Assembly (NCBI RefSeq): GCF_004798685.1
Contig: NZ_CP039291.1
Span: 3,782,001-3,846,000, forward strand
Length of the DNA: 64,000 nt
Direction: 5' to 3'
Origin: Cellulomonas shaoxiangyii
GTDB lineage: Bacteria > Actinomycetota > Actinomycetes > Actinomycetales > Cellulomonadaceae
Shown here: positions 1 to 8,800 of the stretch, piece by piece
How positions within the stretch are numbered: the stretch's first letter is position 1
Layout: each line of letters opens with the position of its first letter
Notes under the pieces: model-generated
Databases searched by the model: none
Told to the model about the DNA's origin: nothing
Seen by the model: only the letters and a program-made list of their open reading frames with translations
Program-made: the position numbers and the translations under genes

Positions 1-801
1 GAGCCGGCGCAGCGCGTCGGCCGCGTCGCCGGCCTGCTCGTCGACCTCGGCGACGACGACGTCGGTGCCGATGGTCCGCTTGAGCTCGTCGGGCGTGCCC
101 TCGGCGACGACCCGGCCGGCGCTGATGATGCCGACCCGGTGCGCGAGCACGTCGGCCTCCTCGAGGTACTGCGTGGTGAGGAAGACGGTGACGCCCAGCT
201 CGGCGTTGAGGTGCTGCACCTCGGCCCACAGCGCCTCGCGGCTCTCCGGGTCGAGGCCGGTCGTCGGCTCGTCGAGGAAGACGACGCCCGGGCTGTGCAC
301 GAGCGCCATCGCGACGTCCAGCCGGCGGCGCATGCCGCCCGAGTAGCTGCCGGCGGGCCGGTCGAGCGCCGACCCGAGGGCGACGAGGTCGCCGAGCTCG
401 CGCAGCCGCCGGTCGATCTGCGCGGCGCGCATGCCGTAGAGCCGCCCCTGCAGCCGCAGCAGCTCGCGGCCGGTCTGCTTGAGGTCGAGCGCGGTGGCCT
501 GCAGGGCGGCGCCGATCCGCAACCGCACCTCGCCGGGGCGCGTCGCGACGTCGAAGCCGGCGACGACGGCGCGTCCGGACGTGGGGGCCAGCAGCGTGCA
601 CAACGTGCGCACGAGGGTCGTCTTCCCGGCGCCGTTGGGACCGAGGAAGCCGTAGACCTCCCCGTCACGGACGGCGAGGTCCACCCCGGCGAGGACGTCG
701 CGGCCCCCGAGGGTCCGGTGCAGGTCCTCCACGAGGACGGAGCACGGCGTCCCGTCGCCGGGCGGGCGCCGCACGGGCGCGAGGGTCGCAGACGTCGTCA
801 T
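1..801 (-). CDS. ABC transporter ATP-binding protein, DrrA-like (3' end beyond window)
   Basis: This is the nucleotide-binding subunit of an ABC exporter and powers export by ATP hydrolysis on the cytoplasmic membrane face. Visible in order: Walker A GPNGAGKTT at about residues 52-60, signature YSGGMRRRLDVAMAL, and Walker B VVFLDEPTTGLDP, followed by a C-terminal stretch typical of the daunorubicin-resistance (DrrA) group. The chosen ATG at 801-799 opens MTTSATLAPVRRPPG. The reading frame stays open to base 1, so the C-terminus and the partner permease lie outside the window. It is divergent from a TetR-family gene with two palindromes between them, the usual arrangement for a drug exporter and its own repressor. 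The substrate cannot be told from the sequence. Confidence 0.93.
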   Translation of the reverse strand, partial: MTTSATLAPVRRPPGDGTPCSVLVEDLHRTLGGRDVLAGVDLAVRDGEVYGFLGPNGAGKTTLVRTLCTLLAPTSGRAVVAGFDVATRPGEVRLRIGAALQATALDLKQTGRELLRLQGRLYGMRAAQIDRRLRELGDLVALGSALDRPAGSYSGGMRRRLDVAMALVHSPGVVFLDEPTTGLDPESREALWAEVQHLNAELGVTVFLTTQYLEEADVLAHRVGIISAGRVVAEGTPDELKRTIGTDVVVAEVDEQAGDAADALRRL

Positions 802-833
802 GTTCGGGCCTTCGTTCCGCCGGGGGCAGGGTT

Positions 834-883
834 ACCCTCACAGGGTGCCGATACAGTGGGGAGAAGGTCAAGACATGATGTCT
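834..883. promoter_or_regulatory. Two palindromes between the ABC exporter and tetR genes (candidate TetR operators)
   Basis: The 96-base divergent intergenic region holds two inverted repeats. ACCCTCACAGGGT (834-846) has perfect 5-bp arms around CAC. AGACATGATGTCT (871-883) has perfect 6-bp arms around a single G and ends 14 bases before the tetR start. TetR-family repressors usually bind such palindromes in the shared promoter region of their own gene and the divergent target. Assignment as operators is inference from position and symmetry. Confidence 0.5.
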
Positions 884-897
884 CGGGGTCAGTCATC

Positions 898-1542
898 GTG
901 ATCGAGTCGGGCGCACCGGTCGCCACCGGGTGGCAGGACGCGATCGAGGCCCACAAGGCCCGCTACCGCGACCGGATCATGGACGCCGCGGTCGAGCTCG
1001 CCGCGTCGGAGGGGGCTGCGCGCATCACCATGGCGCGGCTCGCGCAGCACGCCGGCATCGGTCGCGCGACGCTCTACAAGTACTTCCCCGACGTGGAGCA
1101 GGCGCTGCTGGCGCACGTCCGGCGGGAGATCGACCGCTGCGCCGAGGTGCTGGCCCGCGCCGCCGCCCTGCCCGGCTCCACCGGTCTCGAGCGGCTGCAC
1201 GGCAGCATCACCGCGGTCGCCGACTACTTCGCCAGCAGCGGCCACCGCATGAGCTGGGCGAGCCTCGACCGCGCCGAGCTGAGCACGACCGCGAACAGCG
1301 TGGTGACCGCGCACATGGCTGCGCTCGTCGAGCCGGTCGTCGGCGTCTTCGCGGACGGTCTGCGCGACGGCAGCATCCGCGCCGGGCTCGACCCGGCCGT
1401 GCACGGGCCGCTCGTCCTCAAGCTCGTCGTCAGCCTGCACGACGAGCTGTTCCGAGGCGTCATGACGAGCGCCGAGGCCGTCGAGGCCGTGTGGCAGCTG
1501 GTCGCGCGGGGCATCGCCGCGCAGCCCGACGCGACCGTCTGA
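898..1542 (+). CDS. TetR/AcrR-family transcriptional regulator
   Basis: A one-component repressor of 214 residues, normal length for the family. The N-terminal helix-turn-helix is clear at about residues 20-65 (RITMARLAQHAGIGRATLYKYF), followed by a helical ligand-binding domain. I chose the GTG at 898 because it gives the usual short arm before the first helix; upstream codons in this frame read through the ABC promoter region. No strong Shine-Dalgarno sequence is present. Its position divergent from the DrrA-like ATPase and next to two palindromes suggests it represses that exporter and itself. The ligand is unknown. Confidence 0.92.
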   Translation: MIESGAPVATGWQDAIEAHKARYRDRIMDAAVELAASEGAARITMARLAQHAGIGRATLYKYFPDVEQALLAHVRREIDRCAEVLARAAALPGSTGLERLHGSITAVADYFASSGHRMSWASLDRAELSTTANSVVTAHMAALVEPVVGVFADGLRDGSIRAGLDPAVHGPLVLKLVVSLHDELFRGVMTSAEAVEAVWQLVARGIAAQPDATV

Positions 1543-1600
1543 CGCGCTCGCGAGAGGTCGGCAGGGCGCCCGCCGGGAGGACCGGCCGGGCCGGCGGACG

Positions 1601-1629
1601 ACGGCCGCGCGACGGTGCGCGCGGGCCGT
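1601..1629. terminator. Hairpin between convergent tetR and luxR-type genes
   Basis: ACGGCCGCGCG (1601-1611) pairs with CGCGCGGGCCGT (1618-1629), an 11-bp stem with one bulged G and the loop ACGGTG. It lies between two convergent genes, so it may terminate both. No T-run follows, which is common in very GC-rich actinobacteria. Confidence 0.45.
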
Positions 1630-1635
1630 CCCCGG

Positions 1636-2421
1636 TCAGCGGTGGGCGAGCGCGAGCGCCCCCGTCGCGGGGACGCGACGCTGCGCCCCGGTCACGTGCT
1701 CGGCACGGCGCGGCGCACCCGCGGGCTCCTCGGCACCCGGGCGCGGCTCCACGAGGTTCTCGCGCAGGGCCACGGACACCGCCGACGTGCGGTTGGAGCA
1801 GTTGAGCTTGGCGAGGACGTTGGCGACGAGCCGCTTGACGCCGTGCTGCGAGATGCGCAGGGCCTTGGCGATCTGCTTGTTGCTCATGCCGTCCACCAAG
1901 AGCGCCACGACCTCCCGCTCACGCGGCGTGAGCTGGCCGTACGCCGGCCGCCGGCCCACCTGACCCTCGCGGGCGCTGGCGAGCAGGCGCCCGGCGAGGG
2001 TGGCGGGCAGGTACACCTGCCGGCGCGACACGCAGTCGACGGCCGTCGCGAGGTCCGCCGTCGTCAGCTCCCGCTGGAGCAGGTAGCCGTCCGACGGGAT
2101 CGACGTGACGTCCTCGAGGACCTCCTCGTCCGCCGACCCGACGAGCACGAGCACCGCCGCGCCGCGGTCCCGGCACTCGGAGGCGAGGGCGCCGACCGCG
2201 GCGCAGTCGCCGTCCTCGAGGCCCAGGATGACCGTCACCTCGGCGGCCGAGGCGACGAGGGCACGGAGCTCACTGGGACATCGGGGGGTCCGCACGGTGC
2301 CGGCGCCGATCGCGTCGAGCATGGCGGTCAGGCCGTGCCGGACGAGCTCCACCCCGGTGTGGACCAGAACCAACCCGTCGCCCTCCACGGTCGCCCCTGG
2401 TGTGCCGGCGTTCTCGATCAT
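1636..2421 (-). CDS. LuxR-family HTH regulator with receiver-like N-terminus
   Basis: A 261-residue DNA-binding protein. The C-terminal LuxR/NarL helix-turn-helix is obvious at about residues 165-220 (LTPREREVVALLVDGMSNKQIAKALRISQ split over the four helices). Residues 10-130 have the alternating strand/helix pattern of a response-regulator receiver (GDGLVLVHTGVELVRHGL, VTVILGLEDGD), but the usual acidic pocket DD near the N-terminus and a clean phospho-acceptor Asp are not apparent, so it may be a pseudo-receiver. No histidine kinase is adjacent. The last 45 residues after the HTH are proline/arginine-rich and disordered. It lies downstream of the antiporter gene but with its own 189-base upstream region. 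Confidence 0.85.
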   Translation of the reverse strand: MIENAGTPGATVEGDGLVLVHTGVELVRHGLTAMLDAIGAGTVRTPRCPSELRALVASAAEVTVILGLEDGDCAAVGALASECRDRGAAVLVLVGSADEEVLEDVTSIPSDGYLLQRELTTADLATAVDCVSRRQVYLPATLAGRLLASAREGQVGRRPAYGQLTPREREVVALLVDGMSNKQIAKALRISQHGVKRLVANVLAKLNCSNRTSAVSVALRENLVEPRPGAEEPAGAPRRAEHVTGAQRRVPATGALALAHR

Positions 2422-2533
2422 GTGCTCCCCCTTGTGCCACGACCCGAGCGAGAACCGGCAAAGGGCGCGTGTGGGAGGGATCGCTGGATCCCGTACCGCC
2501 TGCGCGCCGCCACCGGACCGTGGGTATCAAAGC

Positions 2534-2575
2534 ACAGATCGAGACGATCTGTCTCTACCTCATGCACACGGTATG
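2534..2575 (-). promoter_or_regulatory. Candidate promoter and inverted repeat upstream of the LuxR-type gene
   Basis: The 189-base gap upstream of the LuxR-type gene is noticeably less GC-rich than its surroundings. It contains ACAGATC-GAGAC-GATCTGT (2534-2552), perfect 7-bp arms with a 5-base spacer. Leftward from it, CATACCGTGTGCA (2575-2563, minus strand) includes TACCGT, a plausible -10 box, putting the inverted repeat just downstream of the start of transcription. This would suit binding of a repressor, possibly autoregulation. Inference only. Confidence 0.4.
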
Positions 2576-2610
2576 CGCACGTCCAGATCGGCGCGGCGGC
2601 ACCCGGCCGA

Positions 2611-3849
2611 TCAGCGTTCCGTGGCGACCACCGGGCCGGCCACGGGCTGCGCCCCGCGCATGCGGGCGCGCTCGATGCGCGCCGTCCACGGGCCGGTCGC
2701 GAGGGTCGTCACCACGGCCATGACGAGGAAGGCCGTGGCGAGCGGCGGGTCGAGCAGCCCCGCCTCGACGCCCGTCTGCACGACCAGCACCTCGGTCAGC
2801 CCGCGGGTGTTGAGCAGGGCGCTCAGCATCGGGGCGTCCGCCGCTGGCACGGCACCCCTGCGGACCGCCAGCCGCACGCCGAGGAGCTTGCCGCCCACGC
2901 CCAGCACCAGGACCACGACGGGCAGGAGGAGCCCCGCGCCCGCGAGGCTCAGTGGCGCCGCGGCCAGGCCCGCGACGAGGAAGAACACCGGTAGCAGGAC
3001 GTGCGTGGCGACCCACCGCACCGGCCCGTCGAGCACCCGGCGCGTCCCCGCCGGCAGTGCGTCGAGGGGCACGACCGCCCCCAGCAGGAAGGCCCCGACG
3101 ACGCCGTGCACGCCCGCGACCTCGCCGAGCCGCACGAAGCCGACCGTCGCCGCCCCCAGCAGGACGAGCATGAGGACCGACCCCGCGGCGCCCGGCGGGA
3201 CCGCAGCGAGCAGCCGGGGTGCGAGCCGGGCGAGCGCGAGTGTCGCGACGACGAGCCCGACCAGCGCCGGGACCGCCGCCGGGCGCGTGCCGTCCCCGCC
3301 GGGTGCGAGCACCGCGGCGAGGCCCAGCAGCAACCACACGAGGCCGTCCTGCACCGCCGCCGTCGCCAGGGCGGTGTCCGCCTCCCGACGCCCGGCCAGG
3401 CCGCGGGAGCGCACGATCTCGCCCAGCACCGGCAGCGCCGTCGCCCCGAGCGCGCAGCCGCACACGATCGCCAGGGGCACCACCGGCGTGCCGTGCCCCG
3501 TGGCCACGAGGACGCCCGCGAGCCCGGCGCCGAGCACCAGCGCGACACCCAGCCCCGTGCCCGCGAGCACGCCCGTCGCACGGGACACCGCCGCCGAGGC
3601 GCGCGTGTCGAGGTGCAGCCCGAGCAGGACCACCAGCACCGCGACGCCGACGCGCGCGGCACCGTCCCGCAGGCCTGCCGAGTCGTCGGGCCACAGGGTG
3701 GCCGTGACGTGTGGCGCCCAGCTGCCGAGCCCCACCGGCCCGAGCAGGAGGCAGGCGACCATGACGCCCAGCACCGGCGGCTGCCGGAGTCGGCGCGCGA
3801 CCGCGCCCGCGAGCGCGGCCAGGGCGACGACGGCGACGACGCCCGTCAC
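2611..3849 (-). CDS. Cation:proton antiporter, CPA2/Kef-type membrane domain
   Basis: A polytopic membrane protein of 412 residues made almost entirely of about twelve hydrophobic helices, typical of the CPA2 sodium(potassium)/proton exchanger core. The first helix MTGVVAVVALAALAGAV, the loop RQPPVLGVMVACLLLGP and the GVVGAFLLGAVVPLD segment match the family pattern. There is no C-terminal TrkA-N regulatory domain, so it is a short version. GTG at 3849 is chosen because it begins just before helix one and has GGGGGC upstream. It probably exchanges Na+ or K+ for H+ at the plasma membrane. Its direction and spacing do not put it in an evident operon. Confidence 0.88.
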   Translation of the reverse strand: MTGVVAVVALAALAGAVARRLRQPPVLGVMVACLLLGPVGLGSWAPHVTATLWPDDSAGLRDGAARVGVAVLVVLLGLHLDTRASAAVSRATGVLAGTGLGVALVLGAGLAGVLVATGHGTPVVPLAIVCGCALGATALPVLGEIVRSRGLAGRREADTALATAAVQDGLVWLLLGLAAVLAPGGDGTRPAAVPALVGLVVATLALARLAPRLLAAVPPGAAGSVLMLVLLGAATVGFVRLGEVAGVHGVVGAFLLGAVVPLDALPAGTRRVLDGPVRWVATHVLLPVFFLVAGLAAAPLSLAGAGLLLPVVVLVLGVGGKLLGVRLAVRRGAVPAADAPMLSALLNTRGLTEVLVVQTGVEAGLLDPPLATAFLVMAVVTTLATGPWTARIERARMRGAQPVAGPVVATER

Positions 3850-4144
3850 GGCCGCGCCCCCGCACCGGTCGGCCGCGGGTCGGCGGTCGAGGGCTGCGCG
3901 GTCGAGGGCTGCGCGGTCGCGAGCCGGCCGGCGGTCGGGCGGGGACGGGCGGGCACGGGCACCTCCGGCGCATCACGGGACCGGGGGTGCGCACCCCCTC
4001 CCGCACCCTCCCGCCCCGCCTCCCGCCCGGGATCCACCGCGCGGACGGCGGTGCCGGACCCGGCGGGGGTACCCGCTCGGGCAGGGGCGGTGCGCGCGGC
4101 GGGGCGGAGGGCGGCGGGGCGGGGCGGCGGCGGGGCCGGTGCGC
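3850..4144. other. Non-coding GC-rich spacer with a 15-bp tandem duplication
   Basis: I see no credible gene in these 295 bases. GGTCGAGGGCTGCGC occurs twice head to tail (3885-3899 and 3900-3914). The rest is G/C homopolymer-rich sequence (for example 4095-4140) separating the GH51 stop codon from the antiporter start; both genes are on the minus strand. Confidence 0.6.
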
Positions 4145-5671
4145 TCAGCCCAGCGTGAGCGACACCGTCACGTAGGAGTGCGCCGGCAGCTCGACCTCGA
4201 GCCCGCGGGCGTGCGGGCGCACGCCGTCGAACGCCGTCGGCGCGACCGCGTCGGGCGCGTCCGGGGTGTTGTGGGCGTCGAGCCGGGGCGCGGTGAGGAC
4301 GCGGGCGGAGTGCCCGGTGACGTCCCGGCCGCGCAGGTCGAGCACGAGGGTGACCGGCTGGTCGGCGTCGAGGTTCGAGAGCGAGACGAGCGCCGTCTCC
4401 CCCGTGGTCGACGCCGACGCCGACAGCAGCGCCAGGGTGCCGCCGTCGACCTCGCGCGTCGGGACGTCGCCCTTGAGGTGCACCGTGAGCGCGGACGCGT
4501 CGTGGTGGGGCGTGTTCATCTCGAACACGTGGTAGCTGGGCGTGCGGACGAGCGCGCCCGTCTCGGGGTCGGTCAGCAGCATCGCCTGCAGGACGTTGAC
4601 GGTCTGCGCGATGTTCGCCATGACGACGCGGTCGGCGTGCCGGTGGAACGCGTCGAAGTGGCGGCTCGCGACGAGCGCGTCGCGCAGGGTGTTCTGCTGG
4701 TACAGGAACCCGGGGTTGGTGCCCTTCTCGACGTTCCACCAGGTGCCCCACTCGTCCACGACGAGGCCGATGCGCTTCTTGGGGTCGTACCGGTCCATGA
4801 CCGCGCCGTGCCGGTCGAGGAGCTGCTCCATGACCGCGGCGCGGGCGAGCGCGAGGTACCACTCGTCGGTCGTGAACTCGGTGGCGTCGCCCTTGTCCGC
4901 CCACGGCCCGGTCATCGTGTAGTAGTGCAGCGACAGCGCCTGGAACGGCGCGGCGGGGCCGTCGCCCTTCTCGAGCGGGTCGAAGGACCGCATGAGCGTC
5001 TCGGTCCAGTGCACGTCGTGGTCGGAGGCGCCGGCGGCGATCCGGTAGACGTCGTTGCCGGCGTGCGAGCGCACGTACGTCGCGTACTGGCGGGCCAGGG
5101 ACGCGAACTGCTCGGCGCGCAGGTGGCCGCCGCACCCCCACGCCTCGTTGCCGAGGCCCCAGAACGGGACCTTCCACGGCTCGTCGCGGCCGTTCTCCCG
5201 GCGCAGCGCCGCCATGGGCGAGTCGTCGGCGCGCGTGAGGTACTCGATCCACTCGCTCATCTCGGCGACGGAGCCCGAGCCGATGTTGCCGCTGACGTAC
5301 GCGTCGGCGCCGAGCATCTCGCACAGGTCCATGAACTCGTGCGTGCCGAACGAGTTGTCCTCGACGACGTCGCCCCAGTGCGAGTTGACCATCCGCGGCC
5401 GCTGGTCGCGCGGGCCGATGCCGTCGCGCCAGTGGTAGTCGTCGGCGAAGCAGCCGCCCGGCCAGCGCAGGTTGGGGATCTTGAGGGCCCGCAGCGCCTC
5501 GACGACGTCGGTGCGGATGCCGCGCTCGTTCGGGACGTCCGAGTCCTCGCCGACCCAGAACCCGCCGTAGATGCAGCGGCCGAGGTGCTCGGCGAAGTGG
5601 CCGTAGACGTGCCGGCTGATGGTGGGGCCGGGCAGGTCGAGGTCGATAACGGCCGTCAGGGGGACGGGCAT
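4145..5671 (-). CDS. abfA: Alpha-L-arabinofuranosidase, GH51
   Basis: A retaining glycosidase that removes arabinofuranosyl groups from arabinoxylan or arabinan fragments. At 508 residues it has normal GH51 length: a TIM barrel plus a C-terminal beta-sandwich ending [12 protein letters not shown]. The acid/base Glu is about residue 176 in [12 protein letters not shown], and the nucleophile Glu about residue 307 in [11 protein letters not shown]. There is no signal peptide, so it acts in the cytosol on imported arabino-oligosaccharides. The ATG at 5671 is preceded by GAAGGAGCACC, a strong ribosome-binding site; a GTG five codons earlier would lie upstream of that site. It is a single-gene unit with its own promoter and a palindrome overlapping it. 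It complements the secreted xylanases encoded at 32-47 kb. Confidence 0.96.
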   Translation of the reverse strand: MPVPLTAVIDLDLPGPTISRHVYGHFAEHLGRCIYGGFWVGEDSDVPNERGIRTDVVEALRALKIPNLRWPGGCFADDYHWRDGIGPRDQRPRMVNSHWGDVVEDNSFGTHEFMDLCEMLGADAYVSGNIGSGSVAEMSEWIEYLTRADDSPMAALRRENGRDEPWKVPFWGLGNEAWGCGGHLRAEQFASLARQYATYVRSHAGNDVYRIAAGASDHDVHWTETLMRSFDPLEKGDGPAAPFQALSLHYYTMTGPWADKGDATEFTTDEWYLALARAAVMEQLLDRHGAVMDRYDPKKRIGLVVDEWGTWWNVEKGTNPGFLYQQNTLRDALVASRHFDAFHRHADRVVMANIAQTVNVLQAMLLTDPETGALVRTPSYHVFEMNTPHHDASALTVHLKGDVPTREVDGGTLALLSASASTTGETALVSLSNLDADQPVTLVLDLRGRDVTGHSARVLTAPRLDAHNTPDAPDAVAPTAFDGVRPHARGLEVELPAHSYVTVSLTLG

Positions 5672-5722
5672 GGTGCTCCTTCGCACGAGGGGCGGGCTCC
5701 GGACGCCCGCCGCGCCACCGGC

Positions 5723-5765
5723 AGATTACGTGGCGGTCGCGGCCGGGTCGCGATCCGCGACCCGG
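5723..5765 (-). promoter_or_regulatory. abfA promoter with a 23-bp palindromic operator
   Basis: On the minus strand TAATCT (5728-5723) is a good -10 box about 50 bases upstream of the abfA start. A 17-base spacer would place the -35 element at 5751-5746. CCGGGTCGCG-ATC-CGCGACCCGG (5743-5765), a palindrome with perfect 10-bp arms, covers exactly that -35 position. A dimeric repressor bound there would block RNA polymerase. The regulator is not encoded next to the gene. Confidence 0.55.
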
Positions 5766-5791
5766 CAGGTCGCGCGTCGGGGCGGACGGCA

Positions 5792-5826
5792 CGGGGCGGC
5801 GGGTGCTCGTGGCACCCGCCGCCCCG
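5792..5826 (-). terminator. Strong terminator of the toxin-locus operon
   Basis: CGGGGCGGCGGGTGC (5792-5806) and GCACCCGCCGCCCCG (5812-5826) form a perfect 15-bp stem with loop TCGTG, 15 bases beyond the stop codon of the leftward LamG/FG-GAP gene. It is the best candidate end of the leftward transcript that starts upstream of the RHS gene. Confidence 0.75.
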
Positions 5827-5840
5827 TCTCGCGCAGGTGG

Positions 5841-8800
5841 TCAGCGCACCCGCACCTGCCCGGTCGCCTCACCGGCGCTGTTGATCCGCTTCCAGCCCGT
5901 CGTGCTGCCCGACGAGACCCACCACTCGCCGTTCGGGTGCGACAGGAACACGTCGTCCTTGCCGTCGCCGTCCATGTCGGCGAGCTGGAAGGCGTCGGTG
6001 CGCAGGGCGCCGCCGTTGTCGAAGATCTGCCAGCTGGTGGTGCCGCCGTACGAGACGCGCCCGTGGCCGTCCGCGGGGTCGGCGTAGAAGACGTCCGCCT
6101 TGCCGTCTCCGTTAAGGTCGCCGAGCTTCAGCTGCGCGATCGGGACGCCGCCGCCGGCGTTGATCGCGCGCCACGCGGTCGTTCCGCTGTCCGAGACCAT
6201 CCAGGCCCCGTTGTGCGGGTCGACCATGAAGACGTCGTCCTTGCCGTCGCCGTTGAAGTCGGCGATCCGGAACTGCTCCGTGCCGTAGGGCCCGGCGTTG
6301 TTGACGATCTTCCAGTCGGTGGCGCCGCGGTCGTAGGAGATGCGCCAGTTGCCGTCGTGCGCCCACGCCCAGAAGACGTCGTCCTTGCCGTCGCCGTCGA
6401 AGTCGCCGAGCGTGATGTTGGTGCCGGCGTTCGGGTCGCCCCCCAGGCGCTGCCAGCCGGTCGTCCCACCCGAGGACATGAGCCAGCTGTTGTTCCAGAC
6501 GAGGAACACGTCGTCGCGGCCGTCACCGTCCAGGTCGCCGAACTGGTAGCTCGACGTCGGGATCGCGCCGGCGTAGTTCACCGCTGCCCACGGCGCGACC
6601 CCGCCGTACGACACGCGCCACCAGCCGTCCTGCATGCTCGACCAGAACACGTCGGCCCGGCCGTCACCGTCGAAGTCGTTGCCGCCGGCGTTGCGGCGAG
6701 TCGGCGACGGCGGGTTGGTCGGGCCGGCGGGCATGGTGCCAGGGCTCTGGCACGAGGCCCGCAGCTGGGCGAGCGAGACCTCGCCGGTGTACGTGCGCAC
6801 GTCGCCGATCGCACCCGTCAGGTGCCGCGCCGCAGCGCCGGCCTCACGGCCATGACCGAGCTGGAGCGGCCCGGCCGCCAGCCACGGCCTCGGTGCGGCC
6901 GTCGGTGTCGCCTCGCGCACGACGAGCGAGCGCGTGACGTCCGGGGTGCTGAGGTCACAGACGTAGAGCCGGAGCTGCCCGTCACCGCCGCGTACGCCGG
7001 TGATCTGCGCCCACGCGCCCGCCGTGAGCGGCTGTGCGGACCGCACCACGACCGGGGCCGCCGAGTCCGCGTCCGCGCCGCGCATCGCGAACGTCCAGCA
7101 GTGGCCTCCCGTCGCCGGGGGGCACGCCGGGTCGGTGCGGTGCCCGAGCTCGAACCCGCTCACGCGGGTGCCGTCCTGGCTGACGACCGTCGCCGAGCCC
7201 GTGATGGCGTCGAGCCGCACGAGCGCGGACACGGAGAACGCGCCGCCCCCGGCGACGACAGGGCGCGCCGAGGTCGCCGTGTCCAGCGGCGAGTCGAACC
7301 GCAGCGCACGGTCCGTGAGCTCGATCCCGCGCTCCGCGAGCAAGCCGTTCACCACGGTGGTCGACGGGGAGACCGTGAGGTTGTTCGCGCTGCCCGTGGC
7401 GACGTCCTTCGCAGTGCCGGCCGTCGTCTCGTCGAGGCGCCAGGCGCTGCCGAGGGCCGCCAGCTCGACGGTGAACCGGTACGTGCGCATCGGCCCGAGG
7501 TTGCCGGCCCGGTCCTGCGCCACGACGTTGAGCACCTGAGGCCCGACCTGCGTCGGCGTGAACGTGATGACCGGCGTCGTGGCCGGCACGCTGCCGTTCA
7601 GGTCCGTGCTGTTGAAGGCGTAGCGGTACTGGAGGTCGTCCGTCGACCCGCCGCTGGAGACGCGGAACAGCCCGCCCTGTCCCAGCCCGCCGGCCGTCGC
7701 GTCCTCGGCGTAGACGACGTCGCGCCCGGCGATCGCGGTCACGACCGGCATCGCCGGCGGCGTGTAGTCGACCGCGAACTCGCAGACGCCGTCGGGACCG
7801 ACGCGGCCATCGCCGTCGATGCCGTGGGCGATCCAGCGGTACAGGCCGCCGTCGTTGAGGTCCATGGGCACCTGCACCGACTGCAGCGCACCCGACCCCT
7901 GCGCCGGGTTGGGCGCCGGGTCCCACACGACGACGGCTGGGTTCACCGCGCTGACGAGCGCGACGTTGCCGTGCACGTTGCCGCCGTCCGGGTCGCTGAA
8001 GACGGCCTTGAGCACCGGCCGACGATCACGTGTCACCGGTCGGTCCGCGCCCACGACGCAGCCGTCCGCGCCGACCAGGCCCATTGCGCTCGGCGCCGAT
8101 GGTGCGCGGTTGTACGTCACCGACAGGCCGGCGTCCCAGCCATAGCGCTTCCAGTACGCCATCGAGCTCTCGTCGACGGCGATGCCGAACGAGCCGTGCC
8201 CCTGGTTGGCCGCCGCGATGTCCTGCGCCGCGACCGTCGCGTCGAACTCGATACGGCGCGGCACCTGACCGTTGGTGCAGCCGTTGCGGTGCGCGATCGT
8301 GTGCGTCTGCAGCGGCTTCCAGTACGACCCACCCGGGTACGGCGTGCCCGACGTGAAGTCCGCCACCGCGTGCAGCGTCACCGGCCGCGGCGTGCAGTCA
8401 TAGGAGTGCGTGCCGGCCACCGAGAACGTCGCACCGCGCACGTCCCCGGGCTCCACCGCGCCGACCGCGTCGAGCCCCACGAACTGGTACAGCACCCGGC
8501 TGTAGAACGTGTGCGAACAGGTCGTCGACGTCGCGCGCGAGCACAGCCCCACACCCTCGTCGCCGGCGAAGTTGTACGCGTTGCCGACCACCGTGCGCAC
8601 CGCGGAACGCTGGTTCAGCGAGCCGCTGACACCCGGGTCGATGTACACCGGCCACTCGGTGCCCGGGTCTGCGAGCATCCCGGCGTCCGGCGTGACGGTC
8701 ACGGCGTCGGGCGCCACCTCGGCGGGGATCTCGGCGACGGTCTCGTCCCCGACAGGCGCCACCGTGGGGTCGGCGTCCTCGAGCGTGCCCAGGGCACGGT

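Noticed and set aside
2563..2575. The 13-mer TGCACACGGTATG occurs here and again at 32262-32274, both near antiporter genes
   Set aside because: Exact 13-base repeats are expected by chance in 64 kb of biased sequence. Both contain a -10 box (TACCGT), which explains part of the match.
2105..5884. A 1259-codon open frame on the plus strand
   Set aside because: It lies opposite the antiporter and GH51 genes, is Arg/Pro/Thr-rich and has no domain. Long antisense frames are expected in DNA this rich in GC.
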